Part shown: positions 1 through 9,467 of the stretch, in pieces
How positions within the stretch are numbered: the first letter of the stretch is position 1
Layout: each line of letters begins with the position of its first letter
DNA from: Undibacterium hunanense
Lineage (GTDB): Bacteria > Pseudomonadota > Gammaproteobacteria > Burkholderiales > Burkholderiaceae_D
NCBI RefSeq assembly: GCF_014284335.1
Contig: NZ_JACOGF010000006.1
Span: 124,001-188,000 of the forward strand
Direction of reading: 5' to 3'
Length of the DNA stretch: 64,000 bases
Program-made: the position numbers and the translations under genes
The notes under the pieces: generated by a model
Told to the model about the DNA's origin: nothing
What the model saw: the letters and a program-made list of their open reading frames with translations, nothing else
Databases searched by the model: none

Positions 1-173
1 AAAAAGTCACAAAAGATTCAAACAATCCGATCTACAGTTCAAGTGCTGATTTTAAGGATGAACTGGATAAACTGATCAGCCGCCTGCCGTCTATGTCCGA
101 TATAGAAATAAGCGCTGCCAAGGATCAGTTTTTGCGAAAAATCGAGATCGCCTTAAGCAATCGGCCTTTATAA
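1..173 (+). CDS. C-terminal end of an unidentified protein (5' cut by window edge)
   Basis: An open frame enters from the left edge and stops at a TAA at 171-173, giving about 56 residues. The tail is hydrophilic, rich in Asp, Lys and Ser, with a likely amphipathic helix (DELDKLISRLPSMSDIEI...). No motif identifies the family; length and start lie outside the window. It converges on the histidine kinase gene of the opposite strand, with about 200 bases between them in which I see no further gene. Confidence 0.5.
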   Translation, partial: KVTKDSNNPIYSSSADFKDELDKLISRLPSMSDIEISAAKDQFLRKIEIALSNRPL

Positions 174-373
174 CAACAAAACTGATTGATTGTCAGCGCA
201 GGAACTGGTGACATGCGTCGTCTGCAACCATGTTGAATTTATAGTGTGCGCCCGGCATCTGCCTGAGATGCAGCAGTCGTTTGTGCGGGAACATATCTGC
301 ACCAGATACGAAATGCGCCTGATACGATGCAATATGCTCTACTACATCAATACTGTTGCTTGCGGCAAGATGC

Positions 374-2341
374 TTATGTTTTATGCTGCTTACAATTGGC
401 AAGCACAGACCTGACCTTGCGCGCCAGTGCTTCACGGCTATATGGCTTGCTCAACAACTCCACGCCCCCATCCAGCCGTCCTCCATGTACGATGGCATTT
501 TGCGTGTAGCCAGAGGTAAACAATACCGCCAGATTCGGCAAACGCTCGCGCGCCTTGCGGGCCAGTTCAGGGCTACGCAAAGTACCAGGCATGACGACAT
601 CCGTAAACAACAGGTCAATCTTGACACCGGTATCAACAATTGCAAGAGCACTTTCAGCGTCGCTGGCATGCAATACCTTATAGCCTAAGCCCATCAGTAT
701 CTCGATTGCAGTAGTACGAACCTCGTCATCGTCTTCTGCTACCAGAATAGTTTCAGCCCCTCCTACAATTTTTTCCAGTGGCTGTATCGTCAATTTCCCT
801 TCCTGTTCTGTCGAACGTGGAAGATAAAGTTTAACGGTAGTGCCGTAGCCAAGTTCACTATATATATTGACGTGACCACCTGACTGCTTGACAAAGCCAT
901 ACACCATGGACAAACCCAGGCCTGTTCCCTTGCCTTCTGGTTTGGTCGAGAAAAACGGTTCAAATACCTGGGCCACCACTTCTGGCAGCATACCTGAACC
1001 AACGTCGGACACTGCCAGCATCACATATTCGCCAGGATTCACTTCAGCGTGGGTACGCGCATAATTCTCATCCAGAACAGCATTACTGATTTCTATGGTG
1101 AGCTTGCCGACAGATTCCATGGCATCGCGTGCATTGACTGCGAGATTCAGTAAAGCATTTTCGACTTGAGCGACGTCGACAAAGGTATTCCACAAATCAT
1201 CGGCCAGAATCGTTTCGACTTCTATCGTTTCACCAAGGCTGCGCTGCAGCATATCTTCCATATCAATCACAAAACGGCCAATATTGACGACTTTGGGATC
1301 CAGCGCCTGACGCCGCCCAAAAGACAATAAATAGCTGGCCAGTTTGGCACCACGCCTGACACCGGCAAGCGCATTGGTAACGCGCCGCTCTGCATGTTGA
1401 TTACCGGCAATCTCTGCCGACAACAGTTGCAGATTGCCTGAGATGATCTGCAACAGATTATTGAAATCATGGGCTATGCCACCCGTCAATTTACCGATTG
1501 TTTCCATCTTTTGGGAATGTTGCAATGCCTGCTCGGTTTTTTTCAATGCGACTGCAGCTTCATATTTTTCGGTAATGTCCCTGGTAATCTTGGCGTAGCC
1601 GACAAACTCACTGAATGCATTGTAAATAGGATCAATCACGACATGGGCGCGAAATTGGCTGCCATCCTTCCTGACGCGCCAGCCTTCCTGTTCAAAGCGA
1701 CCTTCGGTCCTGGCTGTCAATAATGCGCGCTGCGGCACCCCGCTACGCTGATCTTCTGGCGTATAAAAACGGGAAAAATGTGTACCGATCACCTCTTCCT
1801 GCCGGTATCCCTTGATGCGCTGCGCACCAGAATTCCAGTTGCTGACATAACCGTCTTTGTCCAGCATATAGATCGCATAATCAGTCACCCCCTGCACCAG
1901 CAAACGAAATTGCTGTTCGCTCAGGCGTAATGCTTCTTCCGCTTTCTTGCGGTCAGTGATATCACGGGTAATTTTTGCAAAACCAAGCAGACGACCATCT
2001 TCACGGATTGCATCGATGATCACGCTTGCCCAGAAATAAGATCCGTCTTTGCGAACGCGCCAACCTTCGATTTCGTAACGCCCTTCAGTTTCAGCAATCT
2101 GCAATGCGAGCGCAGGAACACCAGCCTTCTGGTCTTCAGGTATATAAAATTGGGAAAAATGTTGACCAATGATTTCTTCTGAGGTGTAGCCCTTGAATTT
2201 CTGCGCACCGGCATTCCAGCTCACCACCCGGCCATCGATATCAAGCATGTATATCGCGTAATCAGTAATCGCATCAACCAGTAGCTGAAAACGCTGCAGG
2301 TCAATCAGTTTTTTATCGTCAAGCAAATTTCGGATGGACAT
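374..2341 (-). CDS. Hybrid sensor histidine kinase: PAS-PAS-HisKA-HATPase-REC
   Basis: Predicted soluble two-component hybrid kinase of about 655 residues. Two PAS domains (roughly residues 15-135 and 140-260) are near-duplicates of each other: both carry TDYAIYMLD, GAQ, PEDQ, EGWRVRKDGS and AKITRDIT. The HisKA H-box is GGIAHDFNN (His about 291), followed by an N-box (NLAVNARDAM), DVGSGM and the G-box GTGLGLS. A C-terminal receiver domain has phospho-acceptor Asp about 581 (LLFTDVVMPG) and the conserved Lys about 632 (SKP). No membrane segment is seen, so the signal is probably cytoplasmic. The ATG at 2341 is preferred over an in-frame TTG 21 bases upstream because GGAA lies about 8 bases before it. 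No separate response regulator or output gene is adjacent; the ligand is unknown. Confidence 0.88.
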   Translation of the reverse strand: MSIRNLLDDKKLIDLQRFQLLVDAITDYAIYMLDIDGRVVSWNAGAQKFKGYTSEEIIGQHFSQFYIPEDQKAGVPALALQIAETEGRYEIEGWRVRKDGSYFWASVIIDAIREDGRLLGFAKITRDITDRKKAEEALRLSEQQFRLLVQGVTDYAIYMLDKDGYVSNWNSGAQRIKGYRQEEVIGTHFSRFYTPEDQRSGVPQRALLTARTEGRFEQEGWRVRKDGSQFRAHVVIDPIYNAFSEFVGYAKITRDITEKYEAAVALKKTEQALQHSQKMETIGKLTGGIAHDFNNLLQIISGNLQLLSAEIAGNQHAERRVTNALAGVRRGAKLASYLLSFGRRQALDPKVVNIGRFVIDMEDMLQRSLGETIEVETILADDLWNTFVDVAQVENALLNLAVNARDAMESVGKLTIEISNAVLDENYARTHAEVNPGEYVMLAVSDVGSGMLPEVVAQVFEPFFSTKPEGKGTGLGLSMVYGFVKQSGGHVNIYSELGYGTTVKLYLPRSTEQEGKLTIQPLEKIVGGAETILVAEDDDEVRTTAIEILMGLGYKVLHASDAESALAIVDTGVKIDLLFTDVVMPGTLRSPELARKARERLPNLAVLFTSGYTQNAIVHGGRLDGGVELLSKPYSREALARKVRSVLANCKQHKT

Positions 2342-2745
2342 CGGCTGTTTCCACAGTAACAAAACTTCGTCAGCTAGCGCGCAACAACCGTATTTCTATA
2401 CCGGATAAAGACTGGATATAGCACTCCCACGACGCGTTAAACCGAACGACGCCTTGTTGCGGCATGATCATCCGGATACTATCCTATTTTATGGTTATTG
2501 CAACTGTAGCCGGGAGGAAGATCGGTAAATGTGCGGTAACGTACAGAAAAATTGCGCTTTTCTGTATATACACCTGCTCAGGAAAGAGATGCCGCATAGT
2601 TTTATACGGCAATTTTCTGGAGTATTTCATTGATCAGATGAAGATTTCCAACAACCGCTCATTCGATTGATCGGCCAAAAAAGTGGAAGCTGAGAGTTGA
2701 CGCTGAAAGTTGAAGCTCAGAGTTGACGGCACCCAAGAGATCATT
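2342..2745. other. Intergenic region with a short direct repeat
   Basis: About 400 bases lie between the start of the histidine kinase gene and the end of the PepSY gene. I see no convincing gene: the small open frames here have no homology-like features and no good ribosome binding site. Near 2686-2728 a 17-base unit occurs twice with one mismatch (GAAGCTGAGAGTTGACG and GAAGCTCAGAGTTGACG). The kinase promoter is presumably in the part near 2400. Confidence 0.4.
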
Positions 2746-4053
2746 CTATCTGCGCGACATTTTTGAAGATGTTCTCGTGGTCATTGCTAAGCGCTTTGCC
2801 CGTCGTTTTCTTATCCATAGAATACTACCCGTAGTACAAAGCAAAACCACCACCATTCCGGTCAGCGTGACAAGCGATTTGAACCAGGCTCCACCAAGCA
2901 AGGCCTTATGCAGATTCGTCAACCAGGTGCGAATGGTATCCCCGCTGGCCTGACGAGTCGGCGCAAAAAATCTCTTCATGGCGTCGCTACCGGCATCTAA
3001 CCAGATACTGGTGGCACCGCCCTTATCACGGATGTCACGGCTACTGCGCACGGTATAACGAAACTCCATGCGGCTGGCGTCATACGATAACGAGGCTTCA
3101 TGCTCAATATGAAAGTGATGCAAGACCGATTGCCTATGCATCCAGAACCGGCCAGACTCGCGTGCCTGCTGCCAACTGAGGAGTTGCCCAGTCTGCTGCA
3201 CCCCTGTCTCTGACGCTGCGTCATCACCCGTCTGTTGGTCGAACAAGGCTGCCATGGTCGGGTTGTAGATTCCCGGCAAGTTGAATGACACACTACTCCA
3301 GGCAATGACAAACAGCATGGCCCATATCCACAGCCCGCCTGCACGGTGCAGATCAAAATTGAGTTTGTGTATGGCACCATTACCAGCATTTCCGCCAGGC
3401 CAACGCACACGCCATGATGAGCGCCAGCGTATCAGCCAGGGCTTGTTATCGGCGCGCTCATGCCCGCTAGTATTTCTGCGCAACCGCGCCGGAAAGCTGA
3501 GATACATACCGATAAAGCAATCCAGCGTCCACAGCAAACCCACGATGCCGAGAATGGATGTACCTGCCGTTCCCAACGCCAGCGAATAGTGCAAACGGTA
3601 GACGAAGGGCATGAAATTTTTCCAACCTTGCGACAAATCACCCCACAGGCGCGCGCCCTGCACCTGACCGGTATAGGGATTAACGAATAACTGATCAAAT
3701 GCCTGTTCGAATGCCTGAGCATCAGCGCCCGGTTCGGCTGATGCGGCTGATCCATTTTTTTGTGCAAGCGGCTGGACATTGAAGAGCATCGCCTTCCCAG
3801 GTTCGCTATACAGGTCAACAGAAGAAAACGTCACCTGAGGATAACGCGCCTGCAGACGGTCACGTATGGTCAGCGGATCAAGGGGAGCAAGATCAGTTGA
3901 TGTCTGGACACGCAGCGCCGGATACAAGGCAGCGTCCAGCACATCATTCCATGCAAGCAAGCTACCGGTCAGCCCGGCGATCACCAGAAACCCGGCGATG
4001 CCCAGGCCAACCCAGCGGTGCATCACCACTGCCGCCGCACGTGCATTTGCCAC
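2746..4053 (-). CDS. PepSY-associated membrane protein (iron-regulated family)
   Basis: A 435-residue inner-membrane protein of the PepSY_TM family, commonly found with siderophore receptors and often linked to ferric-siderophore reduction or periplasmic handling. Four hydrophobic segments are visible: near residues 13-35 (WVGLGIAGFLVIAGLTGSLL), about 155-185, about 240-262, and near the C-terminus (LVTLTGMVVVLLCTTGSIL), which is followed by a basic cytoplasmic tail. Periplasmic PepSY-like regions lie between them. The frame opens with GTG at 4053, only 3 bases after the stop of the DUF4198 gene, so it is translationally close and almost certainly in the same operon. An internal ATG at residue 11 is the alternative start. 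The exact reaction is not established. Confidence 0.82.
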   Translation of the reverse strand: MANARAAAVVMHRWVGLGIAGFLVIAGLTGSLLAWNDVLDAALYPALRVQTSTDLAPLDPLTIRDRLQARYPQVTFSSVDLYSEPGKAMLFNVQPLAQKNGSAASAEPGADAQAFEQAFDQLFVNPYTGQVQGARLWGDLSQGWKNFMPFVYRLHYSLALGTAGTSILGIVGLLWTLDCFIGMYLSFPARLRRNTSGHERADNKPWLIRWRSSWRVRWPGGNAGNGAIHKLNFDLHRAGGLWIWAMLFVIAWSSVSFNLPGIYNPTMAALFDQQTGDDAASETGVQQTGQLLSWQQARESGRFWMHRQSVLHHFHIEHEASLSYDASRMEFRYTVRSSRDIRDKGGATSIWLDAGSDAMKRFFAPTRQASGDTIRTWLTNLHKALLGGAWFKSLVTLTGMVVVLLCTTGSILWIRKRRAKRLAMTTRTSSKMSRR

Positions 4054-4056
4054 GCG

Positions 4057-4797
4057 TCAGTCCCCGGTTGACGGCAATGCAAAAGCAAGGGTGGCTGCAT
4101 AGCCATCCTCGTCAGCTTCGCTGGTATCAGTACGTCGCACGCTGTGTGCGACCTTGATCACGTTCAGCCCACTGCTGCGTATCGTGACAACGGCGTAACC
4201 CTGCGCGTCTGTCCTGATTGAATGGTCTTCACCTGCGTTCAGATAGTCGCTGGCTATTGTCGTACTGGCCAGTGGCTTGCCTTCAAACAGCACCTGCACG
4301 CGTAGCTTGCTACCTTTTTTGAGTTGCATTGGATCGGCCAGAGGCAATATCTCCAAAGGCAAACCAAAGGCTTTCACAACTGATGAACCAGACGCCAACA
4401 CTGTACGGGTGAACATCTGGTAATAACCAACCTTTTTTGCTGCCGGCACCTGGCTACGCGATCCCGCCACCCATTTGCCATCAATACCCTGGCTCCAGTA
4501 GCCATCTTCGAAACTCACTGCCACGCTTGCAAGTTCGGAGGGTGCGTCAAACACCACATTGTGTGCTTGCGCACGAACGCTTACAGGCAAGGCTGTTCCC
4601 TTGCGTGTTTGCCCCAAGACCTGCTTGATGTTTTGAGGTGGGTAGGCATCATCCAATGCGCCCTCCCCCAGCACCACGGCCCATTCACCGGTTCGCTGTG
4701 CTATCCAGATCCCATGGGCCTGGGCATTTCCCAAAGACAGCAGCGTACCAGTCAACAACGCCAACGCCGTGCTGCGCATGAATGCAATAGATGTCAT
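4057..4797 (-). CDS. DUF4198 family periplasmic protein
   Basis: A 246-residue protein with a typical signal peptide (hydrophobic core ALALLTGTLLSLG, cleavage after AQA), so the mature form begins HGIWIAQRTGEW and is periplasmic. The HGIW start and the repeat-like beta structure match the DUF4198 family, often encoded beside metal or siderophore uptake genes. The ATG at 4797 has GGAG about 6 bases upstream. It follows the TonB-receptor gene by 10 bases and precedes the PepSY gene by 3, so it belongs to the Fur-controlled operon. A role in periplasmic metal or siderophore capture is inference from context. Confidence 0.8.
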   Translation of the reverse strand: MTSIAFMRSTALALLTGTLLSLGNAQAHGIWIAQRTGEWAVVLGEGALDDAYPPQNIKQVLGQTRKGTALPVSVRAQAHNVVFDAPSELASVAVSFEDGYWSQGIDGKWVAGSRSQVPAAKKVGYYQMFTRTVLASGSSVVKAFGLPLEILPLADPMQLKKGSKLRVQVLFEGKPLASTTIASDYLNAGEDHSIRTDAQGYAVVTIRSSGLNVIKVAHSVRRTDTSEADEDGYAATLAFALPSTGD

Positions 4798-4807
4798 GGC
4801 GTCTCCG

Positions 4808-7312
4808 TCAGAACTGGCTGGTCAATGAAAGGCGTACGGTACGTGGCTGTGCCATCCCCACCGTTCCATAGACCACGGATTCCCAATATCGTTTGTTCGC
4901 GACGTTTTGCACTGTCAGTCGTACGACAGAAGGTTTGTCGAAAAGCCGGGTGGTGTAGGTAGCACCCAAATCCCAGCGAGTGAAGCTATCCACCATGATG
5001 CTGTTAGCGCCATTGAGTGGGCGGTTACCCATGTGGTAATACGCAGCGTTCAATGACAGTCCTGGCGTTTCATCAAAACGATAATCGAGGAACATGCTGC
5101 TCTGGAAGCGCGCCACATTGGCTGGCCGCTTGCCATCGACACTCACGTCACCGGTGTCATGCTGTTTGGCATCCAGCCAGGCCAGGCCGAAGATGCCGCT
5201 CAGTTGTCGCGTGATCTGTCCATTCGCTGCAAGTTCGACGCCACGATGTTGCTGCCGGCCTTTGGTCTTGAAGACGTTATCGACAGAACTTACGGACTGC
5301 AATGGCTTGTCGATGTCGAACAAGGCAGCCGATAGCTGCATGCCCTGGATTATGCTTGATTTAAGCCCGATCTCATATTGACGGCTGGTGATAGGGTCCA
5401 GGCGTTCATAGGCATTATTGGCCCAGTTGGGCGCATAAGCACCTTGTTCAAAACCTTTGGTATAAGTAATGTAGGCCGTCGTGTGCGAAAGCGGTTTGAA
5501 CAGGATGCTGACAGTAGGAACCGTTGTTGCCGTTGCATAATGCAGGCGCACGCCGCTGTCAGGATAGTCGCGCGGCTTGTCGTTGACGTAATCGATATAG
5601 CGTGCGCCCAGCAAGACTGACCAGGCTTCAGACAAGGCAATCGTGTCGCTCACAAAAAGACTGTGTTGTATCGAATGTGCGGTTGGCAAGCCTGTGTCAG
5701 AAGGCAGGTGTGGGTCGGGTCTCGACACGGGGTGATAGATATTGGCAATCTGGTCGGGCAACCGCGTATACGGGCCTTCCGGATAATCCATTTTTGAATA
5801 GCTGTATCCTCCAACCAGTTCGTGTTTGAAACCAGCTAGCGCAAGCTTCCCGGTAGCAAAAACCTGGCCCGATATGACACGGTATTCCTCACCTTCATAA
5901 GAGACACCGCCGCTAAGTACATTACCGTTGAGTGCCACTGTGTTGACATTGTTAAACAGTGCATTGCGAAAGGTTGATCCATAACCCAGTTGACTGGTGA
6001 GAGTCCAGTCAGCATTCAAGGCGTAGTCGAGTCGTGCGCCCGCATTCCAGCTACGGGATTTATAGCGCGCCCATGGTTGCCCGATCAAGGTGCGCGGATC
6101 CACACTGGATGCCGGTACCAGCGTGCCATCAAGACGCGGACCCAGACTGGCACTGGCCGACTGTGATTTTTGCTGGTAGTCAAAATCCAGTTGCAGCATA
6201 CTGTCACGATTGAGTTTTACATCAAGCGCACCGCTCACGAACTCCCGGTCTAGGTCACCTGGATGTGTAAAGTCGCCCACCTTTTCCTTAGCCGCATTCA
6301 AGCGATAACCAAGCTGGCCATCATTCAGCGGACCGCCGGCATCAACATTGGCATAGTAGCCTGACTGGCTGCGTATTTCCCCCGTCAGACTCAGCAATCG
6401 ATCACGTGTCGGGCGTTTGATGACGTAGTTCACCAAACCACTAGGGTCACCCACACCATAAAGAAACCCGGACACGCCCTTGAGTACGTCAATGCGGTCC
6501 TTGTTTTCAAGCGGTACGTCCGCATACACATTCGCCAGCAAACCGTCACGTCTGACATTGTTGAAGGTGTTGGCAGAAAATCCCCGTACTGCCACGCCAT
6601 CGAAAGATGCACCATAAGTCACAGGGCTGACCGAAGGATCGTTGCGCAATACATCAAGCGCAGTGCGTGCACGCTGGCTTTCGATAGTATCAGTCGTGTA
6701 TGAACCGATAGAAAATGGCAAATCCTGCATGCCGCGTACCCCCAGGGCGCCAGCATTGACATCCGGTGTTTCGAACAGGCGGGGTTGTTGAGCACTAATA
6801 ACGATGGTTGGCAATGATGTACCCGTACTCATGTCTGACGCAGGTACATTGACCGGATTCCTGGCCGTTGCCGGGTTTAGCTGGCTACGTATCACATAGG
6901 CATCGCCCGCTTGTGGTGTAGCTTCCAGTCCACTACCCTGCAATAATTCACGCAAGGCTGCCGGCACTGTGTAACGGCCTGAAATGCCCTTGCTTTGCAG
7001 GCCATTTGTCTGATCCGTGGAGAAAGATAGCAGGATACCGGCATCACGCCCGAAGCGATTGAGAACGGTGGTCAGCGTGTCAGCCGGGATGCGATAATCC
7101 TTTGCGGCTTCGACCTGTTGTGCATACGCTCCGGGCAAAACCATGGCAGAGAACGTGGTGGCGGTCACGGCCAGCATGCTACGAGCAAGTATGTTCGCTA
7201 CAGTCTGTGAAATAGCGTGCGTGACGGCACGTGCCATGACGCTGCGCTGGACCCGGCGTGAAGGCAGCCGGGAAGACATTGACCTGGTATGAAATTGACG
7301 GGCTCGGCCCAT
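4808..7312 (-). CDS. TonB-dependent siderophore receptor with STN signalling domain
   Basis: Outer-membrane receptor of the FecA/FpvA/FoxA type, about 834 residues. After a long basic N-terminus and signal sequence (ending near PGAYAQQ) comes an STN domain (YRIPADTLTTVLNRFGRDAGILLSF..., to YVIRSQ), which contacts an anti-sigma factor. A plug domain follows (DVLRNDPSVSPVTYGASFDGVAVRGFSAN... DVLKGVSGFLYGVGDPSGLVNYVIKRP), then a 22-strand-type barrel ending in a terminal Phe (SLTSQF). The STN domain and the fecI/fecR genes directly upstream show a cell-surface signalling system: substrate binding is relayed through FecR to the FecI sigma factor. I chose the ATG at 7312, with AAAGGAA just upstream; the frame stays open 27 codons further to 7393. 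The ligand is probably a ferric siderophore, but which one is not readable. Confidence 0.92.
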   Translation of the reverse strand: MGRARQFHTRSMSSRLPSRRVQRSVMARAVTHAISQTVANILARSMLAVTATTFSAMVLPGAYAQQVEAAKDYRIPADTLTTVLNRFGRDAGILLSFSTDQTNGLQSKGISGRYTVPAALRELLQGSGLEATPQAGDAYVIRSQLNPATARNPVNVPASDMSTGTSLPTIVISAQQPRLFETPDVNAGALGVRGMQDLPFSIGSYTTDTIESQRARTALDVLRNDPSVSPVTYGASFDGVAVRGFSANTFNNVRRDGLLANVYADVPLENKDRIDVLKGVSGFLYGVGDPSGLVNYVIKRPTRDRLLSLTGEIRSQSGYYANVDAGGPLNDGQLGYRLNAAKEKVGDFTHPGDLDREFVSGALDVKLNRDSMLQLDFDYQQKSQSASASLGPRLDGTLVPASSVDPRTLIGQPWARYKSRSWNAGARLDYALNADWTLTSQLGYGSTFRNALFNNVNTVALNGNVLSGGVSYEGEEYRVISGQVFATGKLALAGFKHELVGGYSYSKMDYPEGPYTRLPDQIANIYHPVSRPDPHLPSDTGLPTAHSIQHSLFVSDTIALSEAWSVLLGARYIDYVNDKPRDYPDSGVRLHYATATTVPTVSILFKPLSHTTAYITYTKGFEQGAYAPNWANNAYERLDPITSRQYEIGLKSSIIQGMQLSAALFDIDKPLQSVSSVDNVFKTKGRQQHRGVELAANGQITRQLSGIFGLAWLDAKQHDTGDVSVDGKRPANVARFQSSMFLDYRFDETPGLSLNAAYYHMGNRPLNGANSIMVDSFTRWDLGATYTTRLFDKPSVVRLTVQNVANKRYWESVVYGTVGMAQPRTVRLSLTSQF

Positions 7313-7470
7313 ATGCGTTTCCTTTGGAGTGTGAGAGAAGTAGGTGGTCCTATCTTCATTGCCCCGCGAAAACCAAAAAAGGATCAAATTCAAGAAAAAA
7401 TAATTTTTTCTCCCATCTCATCTTGTCTCATCTCTACCCGCCAATATCCTCTACTACCGACCATCAGCGC
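7313..7470. promoter_or_regulatory. Intergenic leader between fecR and the TonB receptor gene
   Basis: About 158 bases separate the fecR stop from the receptor ATG. By analogy with fecIR-fecA systems, a promoter read by the FecI-type sigma factor is expected here. An AT-rich near-palindrome (GAAAAAATAATTTTTTC) lies at about 7395-7411, upstream of the receptor ribosome binding site. I cannot assign -35/-10 boxes with confidence. Confidence 0.35.
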
Positions 7471-8481
7471 TTATGTCCTGCGCGGTTGCACCGTAACCCA
7501 ATAACGCGTGATGCGCCGGATCTCCACAGGCAGGGCGACCTCCAGCACTGTCAGTATGCGGTCGGTATTGGCTAAAGGATAAGTCCCCGTCACCCTGAGT
7601 CTGGCGATGGCCGGGGCACAGGCCAGGCGGCCAGGCCGGTGACGGCTCAGTTCAGCCAGAAAATCGCTGAGAGGCATATCTTCTGCCACGATCATGCCCT
7701 GCGTCCAGGCGATAGCATGTTCATCAGCCGCTGTGATGTCGTCGACAGTCTCTCGTGTAAACCGGGCCTGCTGGTCCGCCCGCAGAATACGAGGCGACAC
7801 TTGCATCCGTTCTGGCGAGATTTCCACTGCACCATCGAACACGGCGACGCGACTGCTGTCTCCATCCCCAAAATCACGCACTGAAAAACGCGTGCCCAAA
7901 GCCCGTAGCCGTCCTTGCGCGGTTTGTACGATGAATGGTCGCGTCGCGCCTGATGCCGCCAGTGGCTCATGCGCGGTAGTAACCAGTATCTCGCCATTGA
8001 GCAAGTGCAGCACACGCTCGGTACTGGTGAACCTGATATTGACGGCAGTTCCCGAATTCAGTTCAACCTGTGTACCGTCTGGCAAGGTGAGGCTGGCTTG
8101 CTCACCAACAGCAGTATTCTTGTCTGCCGACCACAAACGCCAGGGTGTATGTTCTTCAAGCATCAGGCCAGCGCCACCAGTAAAGAAAATGACTGCCATG
8201 GTTTTGGCGAATTGGCGACGCTGAATTGATTTCGGTGCCAGTGCAGCGTGCGCCAGCGGCGATGGCAGCGCCTGTAGTCTGCCACCAAAAGATTCAACAC
8301 GCTGCCAGGCCCGTTCATGATCAGGATGCGCTTCACGCCACTGTTGCCAACGCTGACAGGTGTCAGCCGTGACGACATCAGATTGCAACTCCACACGCCA
8401 TGCGACTGCCTGTTTCCGCACTTCGGGCGGGATAGGCTGCGTGGCATCATCCTTCGCAAGTGAGATAGACGGCGTAGTCAT
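7471..8481 (-). CDS. fecR: FecR family anti-sigma / sigma regulator
   Basis: Inner-membrane signal transducer controlling the FecI-type sigma factor encoded just upstream. The N-terminal cytoplasmic DUF4880-like region has the usual motif (QAVAWRVELQSD...RWQQWREAHPDHERAWQRVE). A weakly hydrophobic transmembrane segment follows near AKTMAVIFFTGGAGLML, then the periplasmic FecR domain (LPDGTQVELNSGTAVNIRFTSTERVLHLLNGEILV), and a C-terminal region that contacts the receptor STN domain. The ATG at 8481 gives 336 residues and lies 23 bases after the sigma gene stop. A GTG at 8520 overlapping the sigma gene is a possible coupled alternative start. Family membership is clear from motif and context. 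Confidence 0.88.
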   Translation of the reverse strand: MTTPSISLAKDDATQPIPPEVRKQAVAWRVELQSDVVTADTCQRWQQWREAHPDHERAWQRVESFGGRLQALPSPLAHAALAPKSIQRRQFAKTMAVIFFTGGAGLMLEEHTPWRLWSADKNTAVGEQASLTLPDGTQVELNSGTAVNIRFTSTERVLHLLNGEILVTTAHEPLAASGATRPFIVQTAQGRLRALGTRFSVRDFGDGDSSRVAVFDGAVEISPERMQVSPRILRADQQARFTRETVDDITAADEHAIAWTQGMIVAEDMPLSDFLAELSRHRPGRLACAPAIARLRVTGTYPLANTDRILTVLEVALPVEIRRITRYWVTVQPRRT

Positions 8482-8504
8482 GGCGGCGTATTTGTTCAGC
8501 GGTG

Positions 8505-9005
8505 TCAGGCGAAGCAGCACTGCTCCAGCGCTTTGGCGATATAACGCTTGACCGTGGGGACAGACAAGCCCAAGCGCGTGGCGATCTCGCTTTGGCGCAG
8601 GCCGTCAAGTTGCGACAACAGGAAAGCCTGTCTTACCTTCAAAGGCAGACCATCAAGCAGGCGATCAATTTCCATGAGTGCTTCAATCATGATGGCCTGC
8701 GCTTCCGGTGACGGGGCATGCGACTCTGGCTGCTGAGCAAGCGCCTCAAGATAAGCTTGTTCAATGCGCTGATGACGGCGCATATTCAGCATCAGGCCAC
8801 GGGCAACCGTTGTCAGCAACGCACGCGGCTCTTCGATGGTCAGCGGCACATCCTTGGTAAGCACCCGCATGAATGTGTCATGTGCAAGGTCAGCAGCCAC
8901 GAAGGAATCTCCCAGCTTGCGGCGCAGCCACCCCTGCAACCAACCATGATGGTCAGTATACAAAATGCTAACTTGCTGATGCAGTGCGAGTTCGACAGCC
9001 GCCAC
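8505..9005 (-). CDS. fecI: FecI-type ECF RNA polymerase sigma factor
   Basis: A 166-residue ECF sigma factor of the iron-starvation group. Region 2 is seen as LYTDHHGWLQGWLRRKLGDSFVAADLAHDTFMRVL, and region 4 as LKVRQAFLLSQLDGLRQSEIATRLGLSVPTVKRYIAKAL with its helix-turn-helix. The start is GTG at 9005 with a strong GGGAGG 6 bases upstream. A Fur box lies about 60 bases upstream, so expression should be repressed by iron. It is the first gene of the operon fecI-fecR-receptor-DUF4198-PepSY and should direct transcription of the receptor gene. Confidence 0.92.
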   Translation of the reverse strand: MAAVELALHQQVSILYTDHHGWLQGWLRRKLGDSFVAADLAHDTFMRVLTKDVPLTIEEPRALLTTVARGLMLNMRRHQRIEQAYLEALAQQPESHAPSPEAQAIMIEALMEIDRLLDGLPLKVRQAFLLSQLDGLRQSEIATRLGLSVPTVKRYIAKALEQCCFA

Positions 9006-9063
9006 AATATCCTCCCGTGCTTAACGACAAAATACCGGAGTAGGAGCAGTCGTTAATGCAAAT

Positions 9064-9082
9064 GATAATGATTCTTATTATA
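9064..9082 (-). promoter_or_regulatory. Fur box upstream of fecI
   Basis: The 19 bases GATAATGATTCTTATTATA match 15 of 19 positions of the consensus GATAATGATAATCATTATC. The site lies 59 bases upstream of the fecI GTG start, a position that fits promoter occlusion by Fur with ferrous iron. The site is close to palindromic, so strand is nominal. It sits between fecI (minus strand) and the distant serine-hydrolase gene (plus strand). Confidence 0.8.
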
Positions 9083-9467
9083 TATTACCTGCATAAAATT
9101 CCGCAAACTTTGCCCTCAGGATAAATTCGGACACCTGCTATCCACTATCGATCAAGCAAGATCTGACAAAGCGGTCAAGAAAATGATCACCGCTTGCTTC
9201 CATGATCTGGGCAAGCGATCCCGGCATCTGTAGTGCCGCTCGCATCGTCATTGATGAGAGAGCCTGCCTCTTGCTGAAACATGGAGCGAACCAGCTCTTT
9301 GTCACACTATTGAAAATCATGCCATCTCCCGGGCAGAGTGAAATAGCGCTGTTTTGTATTACCCGTAAATGACCGATTAAAAATAGTAATGTATCTACTT
9401 GTTTCAACATCATACTCAGATAAAATCTGCGATGACATCAGCCGGACGGCTATAAAAAAGGGAACGA
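9083..9467. other. Intergenic region between the fec operon and the serine hydrolase gene
   Basis: About 385 bases without a gene I can support. A 91-codon minus-strand frame (9138-9413) has no ribosome binding site, no motif and odd composition, and is probably chance. The last 40 bases hold the leader and ribosome binding site of the serine hydrolase gene. Confidence 0.4.

Noticed and set aside
2686..2728. Two 17-bp near-identical units as a CRISPR or operator
   Set aside because: Only two copies with a 9-base spacer; no array and no known regulator motif.
9138..9413. A 91-codon minus-strand frame between fecI and the serine hydrolase gene
   Set aside because: No ribosome binding site, no recognised motif, no conserved-looking segments.
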